This document shows positions 45,398 through 54,770 of a DNA stretch of 64,000 nucleotides, one piece after another. This stretch comes from Dermatophilus congolensis (lineage in GTDB: Bacteria > Actinomycetota > Actinomycetes > Actinomycetales > Dermatophilaceae), in contig JAUNUP010000002.1 in NCBI GenBank assembly GCA_030538115.1, positions 124,001-188,000 of the forward strand. Reading direction: 5' to 3'. The notes beneath the pieces are model-generated. The model was not told the origin of the DNA and did not search any database. It saw only the letters and a list, made by a program, of their open reading frames with translations. How positions within the stretch are numbered: the stretch's first letter is position 1; each line of letters begins with the position of its first letter. Both the position numbers and the translations under genes were made by a program.

Positions 45398-47629
45398 CTA
45401 GTCGCCCCGGTCGCCCGGGGCGCCCCGGGTGCGGTGCGCGCCCGCGGTGCCGTCGCCGTTCGCGCGTAACGCCTCAGACGCCGCGTCTGCGGCGGCCGCC
45501 GCGTCCTGAGCCTCATTTCGGCGTCGCTGTTCGTCACGCACGACGCGCAGCGGACCCGTGTCACCGGCCCCGCGCGCGACGGCGAGGTCGACGAGTAGCG
45601 CCGCATTGACCTCGTCGACGGCCTGCCGCAGCTTGACGAAGTCGACTCCCTCGCAGCGCTCGGCCACGGTCGGTTCGACGGTCGTCAGCGTGTGGTGCGC
45701 GTCCATGCGCGAGACGGCCACCGCCAGCTCTGAGGCGAGCTGGTCACCGAGCAGGCCACCGGGGCGGTCGGCGAGGTCGGCGAGCGCGGCCGCCGACGAC
45801 TCGGCCCGCGTGATCTCGTCGTCGTTCTCCGAGAGCAACATGAGCGAGGCGGTCTCGAGGATGGCGCGCCCCCGCTCCACGTCTCCGTTACCGACGTTGG
45901 CCACCGCGCGCGTGAGCAGGTCGCGGTCGGGCAGGCCAGCGTGCCGCGCGAGCAGCGCGATCTTCACGCCGAGCACACGTTCACGCGTGCGGGAGGCACC
46001 TGCGGCGCGCGGCAGCGGGACCACCTTGTCCAGACCCGAGGTCTGGCTCATCGTGTCGAGCATCTCGCGGCCGCCGTCCTTGGCGGACTGCAGCGTCGTG
46101 CGCAGCGGCACGACCTTGATCATCGCCGCGGCCAGCAGCGCGATGAACGCGAGAGGCACACCGGCGATGAACAGGTCGTGCAGTGCATCGGAGAGGCCGA
46201 GACGGATCGCCTGGGCGACCTGCGGCGGCAGCCCCGCCAGGGCGTTGGGGTCGAGCACCGAGCCGGCGTCGATGTCGGACGCACCGGCGGGCGCGGCGCC
46301 GGGGGGCATGTGCGCGGCGATCGCCGGGCCCATGCGGCTCGACAGGATCGTGCCGAAGATCGCGATACCGACGGTCGCGCCGGTGCTGCGGAAGAACTGG
46401 GTGGTGGCGGTGGCGACACCGAGGTCGCGACGCATCACGACGTTCTGCACGATCAGCGTGAAGACCTGCATACACATGCCCAGGCCGAAGCCGAACAGGG
46501 CAGTCGCCAGGGCGAGGTCGAGGGCCGACGAGGACGCCCCCAGACGCGCGATCAACGCCATCCCCACGCCCATGATGACGATGCCCAAGATCGTGAACGC
46601 CTTGTACTTACCCCACTTGGTGATGAGGATGCCGACCCCGATCGACGTCAGGATCATCACGGCGCTCATCGGCACGAGCACCGCGCCCGACTCCCCCGCC
46701 GACATGCCCAGCACACCCTGCGCGTAGACGGGCGCGTAGATCATGACGCCGAACATCATCATCGAGACCGCGAGGTTCGAGATGTTCGAGTACGTGAAGA
46801 TCGAGCTGCGGAAGAGGCGCAACGGGATGACCGGCTCCTCCGCCTTGCGCTCGACGAACACGAAAGCGACCAGGGCCACGATCGAGGCGGTGAACAACCC
46901 GATGATCGGAACCGAAGCCCACGGGAACGTGGTTCCGCCGAGCGAGGTGCCGAGCAGACCCGTGACCAGGCCTACGGTCAGTGTGGCGATGCCCGCGAAA
47001 TCGATCTTGGCGCGGCGCACCTCCTGGTCGAGGTGGAAGAACTTGGCCATGAACACGAAGGCCGCGAGGCCGACGGGCAGGCTCACGTAGAACAGCCACC
47101 GCCAGCCCCACGTGTCGGTGATGTACCCGCCCGCGAGGGGTCCGACGATCGAACTGAACCCGAACGTCGCGCCCATGAGGCCCTGGTACTTACCCCGGAA
47201 ACGCGGCGGGATGATGTCGCCGATGATCGTCTGCGACAGCGGCATGAGCGTGCCCATGCCGAGGCCCTGCACGGCGCGGGCGAAGACGAGAAACCAGAAG
47301 TTCTGCGCCAGGCCCGAGAGCACCGAGCCGAGCATGAACACAGCAAGACCACCGAGGTAGAAGGCGCGACGGCCGTACAGGTCGGAGAGCTTGCCCACGA
47401 TCGGGACGCTCACCGCGGAGACGAGCATCGCCGTGGTGGCAAGCCAGCTGTAGTGCTCCATGCCGCCGAGCTCGGCCACGATGCGCGGAATCGCCGGGCC
47501 GACGATCGTCTGGCTGATCGAGCTGACCAGCATGCCGAGCATCAGACCGATGAAGACGTTCCGCCCGCGCGCATCAAGTTTGAACTCCGGGAGCTCGCCC
47601 GCCCCATCTCCGCCAGACCGTGTCGCCAT
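45398..47629 (-). CDS. MFS transporter, DHA2 (EmrB/QacA-like) drug exporter with long cytoplasmic tail
   Basis: A 743-residue multidrug:H+ antiporter-like protein with 14 predicted helices in residues about 25-510. Motif A is [16 protein letters not shown] (about 79-94) and motif C-like is [24 protein letters not shown] (about 153-176). After the last helix a polar tail of about 230 residues follows, rich in Ala/Arg/Asp; this is unusual for the family, which normally ends within 30 residues. Substrate unknown. It interrupts the usual rseP-ispG neighbourhood. No neighbouring regulator gene. Confidence 0.88.
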   Translation of the reverse strand: MATRSGGDGAGELPEFKLDARGRNVFIGLMLGMLVSSISQTIVGPAIPRIVAELGGMEHYSWLATTAMLVSAVSVPIVGKLSDLYGRRAFYLGGLAVFMLGSVLSGLAQNFWFLVFARAVQGLGMGTLMPLSQTIIGDIIPPRFRGKYQGLMGATFGFSSIVGPLAGGYITDTWGWRWLFYVSLPVGLAAFVFMAKFFHLDQEVRRAKIDFAGIATLTVGLVTGLLGTSLGGTTFPWASVPIIGLFTASIVALVAFVFVERKAEEPVIPLRLFRSSIFTYSNISNLAVSMMMFGVMIYAPVYAQGVLGMSAGESGAVLVPMSAVMILTSIGVGILITKWGKYKAFTILGIVIMGVGMALIARLGASSSALDLALATALFGFGLGMCMQVFTLIVQNVVMRRDLGVATATTQFFRSTGATVGIAIFGTILSSRMGPAIAAHMPPGAAPAGASDIDAGSVLDPNALAGLPPQVAQAIRLGLSDALHDLFIAGVPLAFIALLAAAMIKVVPLRTTLQSAKDGGREMLDTMSQTSGLDKVVPLPRAAGASRTRERVLGVKIALLARHAGLPDRDLLTRAVANVGNGDVERGRAILETASLMLLSENDDEITRAESSAAALADLADRPGGLLGDQLASELAVAVSRMDAHHTLTTVEPTVAERCEGVDFVKLRQAVDEVNAALLVDLAVARGAGDTGPLRVVRDEQRRRNEAQDAAAAADAASEALRANGDGTAGAHRTRGAPGDRGD

Positions 47630-47701
47630 TGCTCTATCATCCCCCCGATCCGCGCCGGGGCGGCAATCCGACGCTACGAGCGGGTGTCTCGGCGGCTGTC
47701 G

Positions 47702-49150
47702 CTACAACCTGATCGGCTTGACGATGTCGGCGTAGATGAGCAGCACTGCCATGCCGATGAACAGCAGCGATACCCCGTAGGCCAGCGGCATCGCCCTCGC
47801 GACGTCGACGTAGCCCGGGTCGGGGCGCTTCGCGATGCGCGCGACAGTGCGCTTGACGCCCTCCCACGCCGCGCCGACCATGTGGCCGCCGTCGAGGGGC
47901 ACGAGCGGGATGAGGTTGAACACGAACAGCGCGATGTTGAGGCTCGCCACGAGCAGCCACAACATGACCATCGTCTCGCGGGCACCCGTCAACTGCTCGT
48001 ACTGGCCGCCCGCCACCTCACCGGCCATACGGCCGACGCCGACGACGCTCATCGGGCCGTACTGGTCGCGCTCCTCGCCTCCGAACGCGGCCTCGTACAC
48101 GCCGACGAGCTTCTCTGGGAGGCGCACGACGATCTTGGCCGTCTCGACGACACCGGTAGCGACCGCGGAGGGAACCTCACTGATCGGTTGCGTGACGAAT
48201 TCGGTGGCCGGCCTGCTGGTCATGCCCAGGTAGCCGGTGGTCACGGTCTCCCAGTTGCCGGCCGCATCGGTGACGATCACGCCGTTCTCGTCGAGCTTCG
48301 GCATTTCGGCCGGGATCGGGGTGGCGTGCAGGGTGAGCTGCTGTTCGTCGCGCGTGACGACGATGTCGATCGTGCGGCCAGCTGCGGGGCGGATCGCGGC
48401 GCTCACGTCGGCGAGACCGTTGATCGCCCTGCCGTCGATGGAGACGAACCGGTCGCCTGCCTGCAGGCCCGCCGCCGCTGCCGGGGAAGGCTGGTCGGCC
48501 GCGGTGCAGGGCGCTTGCGGGGCCTCGGAGGCGGTGACGGGGCGCACGCACTCGGCGACGCTCGCCACATGAGCCCCCACGGGCTGCGGAGTTCCGAGCA
48601 GCGTGAACACGCCGGCCATCACGACACTGGCGATCACGAGGTTCATGAACGGGCCGCCGAACATCACGGCGAGCTTCTTCGGAGCCGAGAGCTTGTAGAA
48701 GACCCTGTCTTCCTCACCGGGCCGGATCTCCGACATCGAGGCCTCGCGGGCCTCCTCGATGAGGTTCGTCCACGGCATCCGGCCGCGCTTGCGCACGGAG
48801 GTCGAGCCGCCGGCAGCCGAGTCGGCTGCAGTGCTCGTCGCCTGCGAGCCGTCGGTGTCGAGCGCTGCGGCCTCGGCCGCGACCGGTGCCGCAACCGAAG
48901 GGACGAGCGCGTCGCCGCGCCGGGGCGGGTACATGCCGATCATCCGCACGTAGCCGCCGAGCGGGATCGCCTTGATGCCGTACTCGGTCTCACCGATCTT
49001 CTTCGACCAGAGCGTCGGGCCGAACCCGATCATGTATTGACGGCAGGCGACACCGAACTTCTTGGCAGGCAGGAGGTGGCCGATCTCGTGCAGGGCGATG
49101 GAGATGCCGATGGCGACCACCATGAACAGCACGCCCAGTAGGTACATCAC
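47702..49150 (-). CDS. rseP: RIP metalloprotease (site-2 protease, RseP/Rip1 type)
   Basis: A 482-residue intramembrane zinc protease. HEIGH in the first helix region (about residues 21-25) and NLIPLVPLDGGH near 415 supply the zinc site. A PDZ domain lies between (AGLQAGDRFVSIDGRAINGLADV near 225-247). In actinobacteria such proteases cleave anti-sigma factors and cell-division proteins. A cytoplasmic insert of about 60 residues (Ala/Thr-rich, with SVRKRGRMPWTNL) lies between the first helix and the second membrane segment. It stands in the conserved dxr-rseP order, 37 bases after dxr. Confidence 0.93.
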   Translation of the reverse strand: MMYLLGVLFMVVAIGISIALHEIGHLLPAKKFGVACRQYMIGFGPTLWSKKIGETEYGIKAIPLGGYVRMIGMYPPRRGDALVPSVAAPVAAEAAALDTDGSQATSTAADSAAGGSTSVRKRGRMPWTNLIEEAREASMSEIRPGEEDRVFYKLSAPKKLAVMFGGPFMNLVIASVVMAGVFTLLGTPQPVGAHVASVAECVRPVTASEAPQAPCTAADQPSPAAAAGLQAGDRFVSIDGRAINGLADVSAAIRPAAGRTIDIVVTRDEQQLTLHATPIPAEMPKLDENGVIVTDAAGNWETVTTGYLGMTSRPATEFVTQPISEVPSAVATGVVETAKIVVRLPEKLVGVYEAAFGGEERDQYGPMSVVGVGRMAGEVAGGQYEQLTGARETMVMLWLLVASLNIALFVFNLIPLVPLDGGHMVGAAWEGVKRTVARIAKRPDPGYVDVARAMPLAYGVSLLFIGMAVLLIYADIVKPIRL

Positions 49151-49187
49151 GTTCGCGTCCGCCTTCTTTCACGCGTCACTTCGTGGA

Positions 49188-50507
49188 TCACAGCGCGCCG
49201 ATCACCTCGGTCGCCCGAGCTCTCGCCCACCTATCGGCAGCCAATACGTCCTCAACGTCCTCCGCCGCAGATTTGTTCTCGCCGCGGCCGACGCTCGCCT
49301 CCCAGTCGTCGACAACGCGGGCAACCGTGTCGACGATGTCGAGAAAGCCGATGACACCGTCGTGGAAGGCGTCGACGCACACCTCGTTGGATGCGTTGTA
49401 GACGGCCGGGTAGGTGCCCGCGGCCTCGCCGACGCGGCGAGCCAGCGCCACGGCGGGGAACGCCTCCTCGTCGAGGGGGAAGAACTCCCAGGTCGAGGCC
49501 TTCGTCCAATCGCAGTGGGGGGCCGCCTCGGGCACCCGGTCGGGCCAGCTCATGCCGAGCGCGATGGGCAGCCGCATGTCGGGCGGGCTCGCCTGCGCGA
49601 GGGTGGACCCGTCGACGAATTCGACCATCGAGTGAACGATCGACTGTGGATGCACGGTGACGGCGATGCGGTCGAACGGGATGTCGAAGAGCAGGTGCGC
49701 TTCGATGACCTCGAGGCCCTTGTTGACGAGGGTCGCGGAGTTCGTGGTGACGACGCGGCCCATGTCCCACGTCGGGTGGGCGAGCGCCTGCGCCGGGGTG
49801 ACGTCGGCGAGTTCGGCGCGGGTCTTGCCCCGGAACGGGCCGCCGCTGGCCGTGACGATCAGCCGTCGTACCTCGTCTGCCGATCCGCCGCGCAGGCACT
49901 GAGCCAGGGCCGAATGCTCGGAGTCGACCGGCACGATCTGCCCGGGTTTCGCTGCGGCCGTGACGATGTCGCCTCCGACGATGAGCGACTCCTTGTTCGC
50001 CAGAGCGAGCGTGGTGCCTGCCGCGAGGGCGGCCAAGGTGGGGCGCAGGCCGATCGAGCCGGTGATGCCGTTGAGCACGACGTCGGCGGAGCGGCCGGCG
50101 AGTTCGGTGGCGGCGTCGGGCCCGACGAGGATCTCGGGCTCACCCGCGCCTGCGGCCAGTTCGGCTGCCGCCGCCAGCGCCGACGCCATGGCACCGCTCG
50201 CCCCGCTCAGCCCGGCGATACCCGCAAGCGCCGTGCCTGCGACCTCCGCACCCGCCCGCAGAACCTCGGCCCGCTCGCGACGGGCCTGGTCGAGGGCCGC
50301 TCGTACGTCGTCCGCGCTCCCGTTGGCGACCGCCACGGCTTCCACCCCGAGCGCCACGGCCTGTTGGGCGAGGAGGCCGAGTTGCCCACCTCCGGCCGCG
50401 ATCCCGGAGATGCGGAACCGCTCGGGATTGCGAACGGCCACGTCGATGGCCTGGGTACCGATGGATCCGGTGGAGCCGAGCAGGGTCACGGAGCGCTGCG
50501 AAGTCAC
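49188..50507 (-). CDS. dxr: 1-deoxy-D-xylulose 5-phosphate reductoisomerase
   Basis: A 439-residue MEP-pathway enzyme making MEP from DXP with NADPH. The N-terminus [17 protein letters not shown] is the NADPH-binding motif. The metal-binding region [12 protein letters not shown] (near 238) and the flexible active-site loop TASGGPFRG (near 261) are intact. The alanine-rich segment near residues 80-125 is longer than in E. coli, explaining the extra length. I prefer GTG 50507, preceded by GAGGAT at six bases; ATG 50525 is the alternative. Confidence 0.95.
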   Translation of the reverse strand: MTSQRSVTLLGSTGSIGTQAIDVAVRNPERFRISGIAAGGGQLGLLAQQAVALGVEAVAVANGSADDVRAALDQARRERAEVLRAGAEVAGTALAGIAGLSGASGAMASALAAAAELAAGAGEPEILVGPDAATELAGRSADVVLNGITGSIGLRPTLAALAAGTTLALANKESLIVGGDIVTAAAKPGQIVPVDSEHSALAQCLRGGSADEVRRLIVTASGGPFRGKTRAELADVTPAQALAHPTWDMGRVVTTNSATLVNKGLEVIEAHLLFDIPFDRIAVTVHPQSIVHSMVEFVDGSTLAQASPPDMRLPIALGMSWPDRVPEAAPHCDWTKASTWEFFPLDEEAFPAVALARRVGEAAGTYPAVYNASNEVCVDAFHDGVIGFLDIVDTVARVVDDWEASVGRGENKSAAEDVEDVLAADRWARARATEVIGAL

Positions 50508-50513
50508 GCGCCC

Positions 50514-50519
50514 ATCCTC
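50514..50519 (-). promoter_or_regulatory. -10-like hexamer GAGGAT before dxr
   Basis: GAGGAT with six bases to GTG 50507; it could also be read as a weak SD. The rest of the 258-base gap to the next gene shows an AT-richer stretch (50640-50700) but no clear structure. Confidence 0.3.
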
Positions 50520-50765
50520 ACCCATCCCACCGACACAGTCACCGCTGGCCTGAGACGGCGGACACGTCGGACCACGGAGTCTTGATAGACGCTGCCGTTC
50601 GCGCGGCCATCACCTACACGTCGCGATACCGTAGGGGGCATTGCCGTGTGAACGGAAGTCAATATTTCACACGAATTCTCGCGTGCTTTTTCGTTCGGAT
50701 AGGCCGATACTGGCCAGAACGCCCATCCGCACGCTGGAACGCTCGTCACAACGGAAGGAACGGCC

Positions 50766-50936
50766 ATGGCCGGCAACGACGGACTCAGCCTCGGTTACCG
50801 CATTTGGTGGGGCATCCGCAGGGCGGTGCTCACGGTCTTCGGCCCCGCGCAGCTCGGCGAGGACGACCCCATCGAGAACCTCCGCCGCGAGCGCGAAGCG
50901 AAGATCGCCGAAGCCCAGGCCAAGCGTCGCCGCTGA
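50766..50936 (+). CDS. Small conserved-looking protein of 56 residues
   Basis: A short frame with SD GGAAGGAA seven bases before the ATG. The product begins MAGNDGLSLGYRIWWGIRR, has an aromatic/basic amphipathic stretch (residues 9-25), then GPAQLGEDDPIENL, and ends in a strongly charged helix (RREREAKIAEAQAKRRR). The pattern suggests a membrane-peripheral or RNA-binding small protein. I do not recognise a family. It is convergent with the HAAS-domain gene (17 bases between stops). Codon third positions are almost all G or C, as in true genes here. Confidence 0.7.
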   Translation: MAGNDGLSLGYRIWWGIRRAVLTVFGPAQLGEDDPIENLRREREAKIAEAQAKRRR

Positions 50937-50953
50937 CCCCCTCCGCCGGAGGC

Positions 50954-51706
50954 TCAGCGCGTAAACCAGGTGAAGAGCGCCATCACGAGAGTGAAGACAG
51001 GCAGCACCCAGATCGCGAACAGTGACATGCGGTCGGCGCGCGGATCCCGGAGCGGCGGCGCGGCTCCGTCGCGAACGGTGGGCGGCGTCAGCAGGTCCTG
51101 CGGATCGCGCAGCGTGAAGTACGTCATCGCCACCGCGCCCGCGAGCATCGCCACCGTTCCGATCACTATGAGCGTGACGGCAGGCACCGATACCAACACG
51201 GGGCCACCCCAGACGCGCAGAGCCACGAAGCCCGCGAGCCACGCCACTGAGGCGAGTCCGCTCATGAGCCGCGGCCACTCCATCGCGGCCCGCAACCAGC
51301 GGAACACCGTGAGCAGCAACCCCAGCACCAGCACGGCAGACAGCACGTCTCCGACCGTGATCTGCGACATCGCGCCGGTCACGAAGTCACGCAGGTGCCT
51401 GTTGACGAGAATCGACCCGAACAACATCACCGCGGCCGCCGCCAGGTGCCAACCGACCCCGACACCGGGCGCCCGGCTCTGACCGGCGAAGTCGAAGCTC
51501 GCCGCATACGCCTTCGGGTCACCGAACGCCTCCTGCGGTGACTCCCCCGTTTCAGCGACGTGCGCCTCGGCCTCCGTGAGGATCTCGGAGATTCGAGCCC
51601 CCGAGACGTCACGGAGCCGCAACTCCAGGATCACATCGTCGGCCCACGCCGCCGGCAACGACGGAAACTCCCGGCTCGCCTTGCCTGACCTCTGCTTGCC
51701 ACTCAT
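50954..51706 (-). CDS. HAAS-domain (DUF1700-like) membrane protein
   Basis: A 250-residue protein. The N-terminal 65 residues (VILELRLRDVSGARISEILTEAEAHVAETGESPQEAFGDPKAYAASF) form the HAAS helical domain that typically accompanies PadR regulators. Five or six membrane helices follow. The ATG overlaps the stop of the padR-like gene (ATGA, 51703-51706). In such pairs the membrane protein is usually part of the regulated unit; its biochemical role is unknown. Confidence 0.8.
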   Translation of the reverse strand: MSGKQRSGKASREFPSLPAAWADDVILELRLRDVSGARISEILTEAEAHVAETGESPQEAFGDPKAYAASFDFAGQSRAPGVGVGWHLAAAAVMLFGSILVNRHLRDFVTGAMSQITVGDVLSAVLVLGLLLTVFRWLRAAMEWPRLMSGLASVAWLAGFVALRVWGGPVLVSVPAVTLIVIGTVAMLAGAVAMTYFTLRDPQDLLTPPTVRDGAAPPLRDPRADRMSLFAIWVLPVFTLVMALFTWFTR

Positions 51707-52104
51707 CGCCCGATCCCCTCTTCGACGTGCCCGCCGACCAGTGCCCGCGTGCATTCTGTGAAGCGCGCCCACGCTGCCGACTTCTCGGCGAAGACTGCGC
51801 GTCCCGCTTCGTTCAATTCGTAGTACTTGCGCCCCGGCCCCGATTCGCCCGCACGCCACTGCACTTCGACTAGTCCGGCAGCCTCGAGCCGCCCGAGCAG
51901 CGGATAGAGCGTGCCGCCTTTCACGGTGCCCAGCCCGGCCCCCTCCAGGGAAGCTGAGATGGCGTATCCGTATGTCGGGCCGCCATCGAGGACCGCGAGA
52001 ACACACACCTCGAGGACGCCGCGCATCCACTCCGTGGGCCACTCCGCCGGCGCCCCCTGCTCGACCGCTGGCGGCTCTGCCTCCACCACTCGCCGTCTTG
52101 TCAT
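51703..52104 (-). CDS. PadR family transcriptional regulator
   Basis: A 133-residue winged-helix regulator. The PadR core runs from MRGVLEVCVLAVLDGGPTYGYAI (about residues 27-49) through LGTVKGGTLYPLLGRLEAAGLV and RKYYELNEAGRAVF. ATG 52104 follows TACGAT by six bases, and a 19-bp inverted repeat overlaps this promoter, so it probably represses itself and the coupled HAAS gene. The frame is open for 51 codons upstream without family similarity. The inducing signal is unknown. Confidence 0.9.
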   Translation of the reverse strand: MTRRRVVEAEPPAVEQGAPAEWPTEWMRGVLEVCVLAVLDGGPTYGYAISASLEGAGLGTVKGGTLYPLLGRLEAAGLVEVQWRAGESGPGRKYYELNEAGRAVFAEKSAAWARFTECTRALVGGHVEEGIGR

Positions 52105-52107
52105 GAC

Positions 52108-52126
52108 TAGATCGTAAGACCATCTA
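52108..52126. promoter_or_regulatory. Inverted repeat TAGAT-N9-ATCTA over the padR promoter
   Basis: TAGAT and ATCTA arms separated by nine bases, covering the -10 box TACGAT (52111-52116, minus strand). The arrangement resembles PadR operators, which have short arms spaced by about one helical turn. Candidate autoregulatory site. Confidence 0.45.
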
Positions 52127-52272
52127 CTCAGACGCGCAACATAGGTAGGTGTTCGATCTATGCCGCCTAGCGATTTCCATCCCCACGCCTTGCCGCGCGC
52201 TCCGCCGACATGCCACACTTCAGCGAGAGTCCGAATAGCAATACTTGCTTGTCTCACACTTCGGGAGATTCA

Positions 52273-53079
52273 GTGGTTCGGTACATCCATGGGCATCACG
52301 CCAGCGTGATCGCGTCGCACGGTTCGCGCACTGCTGCCGACAGCGCCGCCTACCTTCTCCCCCACCTGCGCCCCGGCATGCGGGTGCTCGACCTCGGCTG
52401 CGGGCCGGGCACGATCACCCTGGATCTCGCCGAAGCCGTGCGCGGTTCGGGAGGGGGTGTTCTGGGAGTCGAGAACACCCCGACTCCGCTGGAGACGGCC
52501 CGCGCGAACGCGTCCGAGCGTGGCGACACCACGACGGAATGGGTGATCGGTGACGCCTACGGGCTGCCCTATCCCGACGCCACGTTCGACGTCGCGCACG
52601 CTCACCAGGTGCTGCAGCACCTCTCCGACCCGGAGGCCGCACTGCGTGAGATGGCGCGCGTGACCAAGCCGGGCGGCCTCGTGGCTGCGCGCGACGCCGA
52701 CTACGGCGGCATGATCTGGTACCCCGAGTTGCCCGGATTGACGCGGTGGCTCGACGTCTACCGTCGCACCGCTCGCGCCGCCGGAGGCGAACCCGACGCA
52801 GCCCGGCACATGCTCGCCTGGGCCAACGCGGCAGGGCTCGGCGACGACCTCACGGTCTCGACGTCGACGTGGTCATACAGCGGTGAGGCGGGGCGTGCCT
52901 GGTGGGGCGGCCAGTGGGCGGAGCGGGCGACCCAGTCGTCGTTCGCGACCCAATCGGTTGCGGGCGGCATCGCCACGGAGGCGGAACTCCAAGCCATCGC
53001 GGACGCCTGGACCGCCTGGTCACAGAACCCGGACGCGTGGTTCGCGATGATCCACACCGAGATCCTGGCTCGAGTGTGA
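52273..53079 (+). CDS. Class I SAM-dependent methyltransferase
   Basis: A 268-residue methyltransferase. Motif I is VLDLGCGPGTITLDLAE (about residues 37-53), the acidic residue of motif II is in GVENTPTPLETAR, and motif IV is FDVAHAHQVLQHLSDPEAAL near 108. The tail matches the UbiE/MenG-like cluster of small-molecule methyltransferases; the acceptor is unknown. I chose GTG 52273 for its SD GGGAG. An ATG at 52210 in frame would add 21 residues overlapping the padR upstream region. Its stop is 15 bases from the potC-like stop (convergent). Confidence 0.85.
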   Translation: MVRYIHGHHASVIASHGSRTAADSAAYLLPHLRPGMRVLDLGCGPGTITLDLAEAVRGSGGGVLGVENTPTPLETARANASERGDTTTEWVIGDAYGLPYPDATFDVAHAHQVLQHLSDPEAALREMARVTKPGGLVAARDADYGGMIWYPELPGLTRWLDVYRRTARAAGGEPDAARHMLAWANAAGLGDDLTVSTSTWSYSGEAGRAWWGGQWAERATQSSFATQSVAGGIATEAELQAIADAWTAWSQNPDAWFAMIHTEILARV

Positions 53080-53094
53080 GTGCGACCGGGTAGG

Positions 53095-53919
53095 TCAGCG
53101 GGGACGGCGGCGGGCGGCTGTCCAGGCCAGCCAGGCGAGGGCGAGCGAGAGGCCCGCCAAGGCGAGGCCTATGCCGATGACGTTGGCTTGCGCCGGAATT
53201 CCGCGGAGCGCCGTGATGTAGACGTACCGCGGGAACGTGACCGCCTCGCCTCCTGTGAACGTCGCGACGACCACGTCGTCCATGCTGATCGCGAACGCCA
53301 GCAGCGCCGCCCCCGCGATCCCGGGGGCGATGAGCGGCAACATCACGTGGCGGAAGCTCGCCCACTGGCCCGCGTACAGATCCTGCGAGGCCTCGAGCAG
53401 GCGTTCGTCGAGCGATTCGAGGCGGGCACGCACAGCGACCACCACGAACGACAGCGCCAGCATCACGTGCGCCGCGATCACCGTGCCCTCACCCAGCCGC
53501 ACGCCGACGGCCGCCAGACCCTGCACGAACAGGGTGAGCAGGCCCGCTCCGAGAACGACGTCGGGCGTCGCCATCGGCAGCATGAGTAACACGTCGAAGA
53601 CGCCCCGCGCCCGCATCCGTGCTCTCACCAGCGCCAAAGCCATCAGAGTGCCGAGCAGGGTCGCGAGCAGTGTGCTCACGACACCGACCCGCAGGCTCAC
53701 GCCCAGCGCCTCGCACGCTCCCGGTGGCCCGCACGGGTTCAGCCAGTGCGTGAGTGTCGGCGACCCCTCGGGATTCCAGACGAGGTTGCTGCGCGTGTAG
53801 TCGTTGAACGAGAAAACCGCCGTGTAGATCACCGGCACCGCGAGCGCCGCGAGCACGAGCACCGCCGGCACCCACACGAGGTTGTCGAAGATCGCCCGCC
53901 CGAGCCTGCGGCCGCTCAC
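53095..53919 (-). CDS. potC: ABC transporter permease, spermidine/putrescine type (PotC-like)
   Basis: A 274-residue permease with six helices and the EAA loop ESLDERLLEASQDLYAGQWASFRHVMLPLIAPG (about residues 165-198). It is the last gene of the importer operon; its GTG start overlaps the PotB-like stop by four bases (GTGA). It pairs with the PotB-like subunit as the membrane channel. Family uptake substrates are polyamines; other organocations are possible. Confidence 0.88.
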   Translation of the reverse strand: MSGRRLGRAIFDNLVWVPAVLVLAALAVPVIYTAVFSFNDYTRSNLVWNPEGSPTLTHWLNPCGPPGACEALGVSLRVGVVSTLLATLLGTLMALALVRARMRARGVFDVLLMLPMATPDVVLGAGLLTLFVQGLAAVGVRLGEGTVIAAHVMLALSFVVVAVRARLESLDERLLEASQDLYAGQWASFRHVMLPLIAPGIAGAALLAFAISMDDVVVATFTGGEAVTFPRYVYITALRGIPAQANVIGIGLALAGLSLALAWLAWTAARRRPR

Positions 53920-54770
53920 GCCAACTCCCGCACGGAGTAGCGACGCAGGTAGAGGGTCACGAGAACGAGCACGATGCCGAGCAGGATCATCGATGTCGCC
54001 GCCGCCACCGGGTACCCGCCGAGCACGCGCAGCATCTGCGACTCGACGGCGTTGCCGGCCATCTTCGTCGCCTCGCTGCCGAGCAGCTCCGCGTTGACGT
54101 AGTCGCCGAGCGCAGGGATGAACGTCAGCAGCACTCCCGCGAGCACGCCGGGCGCGGCGACCGGCAGCGTCACGCGCACGAGCGTCGTCAGCGGGCCGGA
54201 GTACAGATCCTGCGAGGCTTCAAGCAGCCGCCGGTCGACCCGCTCCAGGCCGGTGAACAGCGGCACGAGCATGAACGGGAGGTAGTTGTAGGCGAGCCCG
54301 GCGACCACGGCCGCCGCGGTTTCGGTGAGGTGTCCACCGGGCACCAGCCCCACCGCGGCCAACGCGCGGGTGACGGGGGCGTCGTCGGCGAGCACCTGCC
54401 TCCACGCGAGGGTGCGCAGCAAGAACGGCACGAGAAAAGGAGCCAGCGCCACGACGAGCAGCACCGGACGCCACCGCCCGGCCTTGAACGCCAGCACATA
54501 GGCGACCGGCAGCGCGAGGAGGAACGCGAGCACAGTCGCAGCCCCGGCGTAGAGCACCGACCGGCCGAGATGCCCGGCGAACTGCCCCCACGCCTCCGCG
54601 TAGTTGCCGACGTTGACATCGCGGTAGTAGTACCCCGGGTATCCCGGGTACGGCGACTGCAGGCTCACGGAGGCGAGCTGCACGAGCGGGAAGACGAAGA
54701 ACAGCCCGAGCCAGGCCAGGCCGGGCGCCGCGAGCGCAGCCCCCACGCCCGGCGAGAGCGTGCGCCTCAC
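53916..54770 (-). CDS. potB: ABC transporter permease, spermidine/putrescine type (PotB-like)
   Basis: A 284-residue permease. The first helix (LAWLGLFFVFPLVQLASVSL) and periplasmic loop are PotB-like. The EAA loop reads ERVDRRLLEASQDLYSGPLTTLVRVTLPVAAPG (about 175-207). I set the start at GTG 54770, which overlaps the potA stop (GTGA), rather than an ATG 18 codons upstream that lies within potA coding sequence. The residues EASQDLYxG are shared with the partner permease, as usual for this pair. Confidence 0.88.
   Translation of the reverse strand: MRRTLSPGVGAALAAPGLAWLGLFFVFPLVQLASVSLQSPYPGYPGYYYRDVNVGNYAEAWGQFAGHLGRSVLYAGAATVLAFLLALPVAYVLAFKAGRWRPVLLVVALAPFLVPFLLRTLAWRQVLADDAPVTRALAAVGLVPGGHLTETAAAVVAGLAYNYLPFMLVPLFTGLERVDRRLLEASQDLYSGPLTTLVRVTLPVAAPGVLAGVLLTFIPALGDYVNAELLGSEATKMAGNAVESQMLRVLGGYPVAAATSMILLGIVLVLVTLYLRRYSVRELA

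Noticed and set aside
45941-49141. A 1066-codon plus-strand open frame opposite the MFS gene and rseP
   Set aside because: Composition-driven His/Arg/Asp-rich translation antisense to two well-supported membrane proteins.
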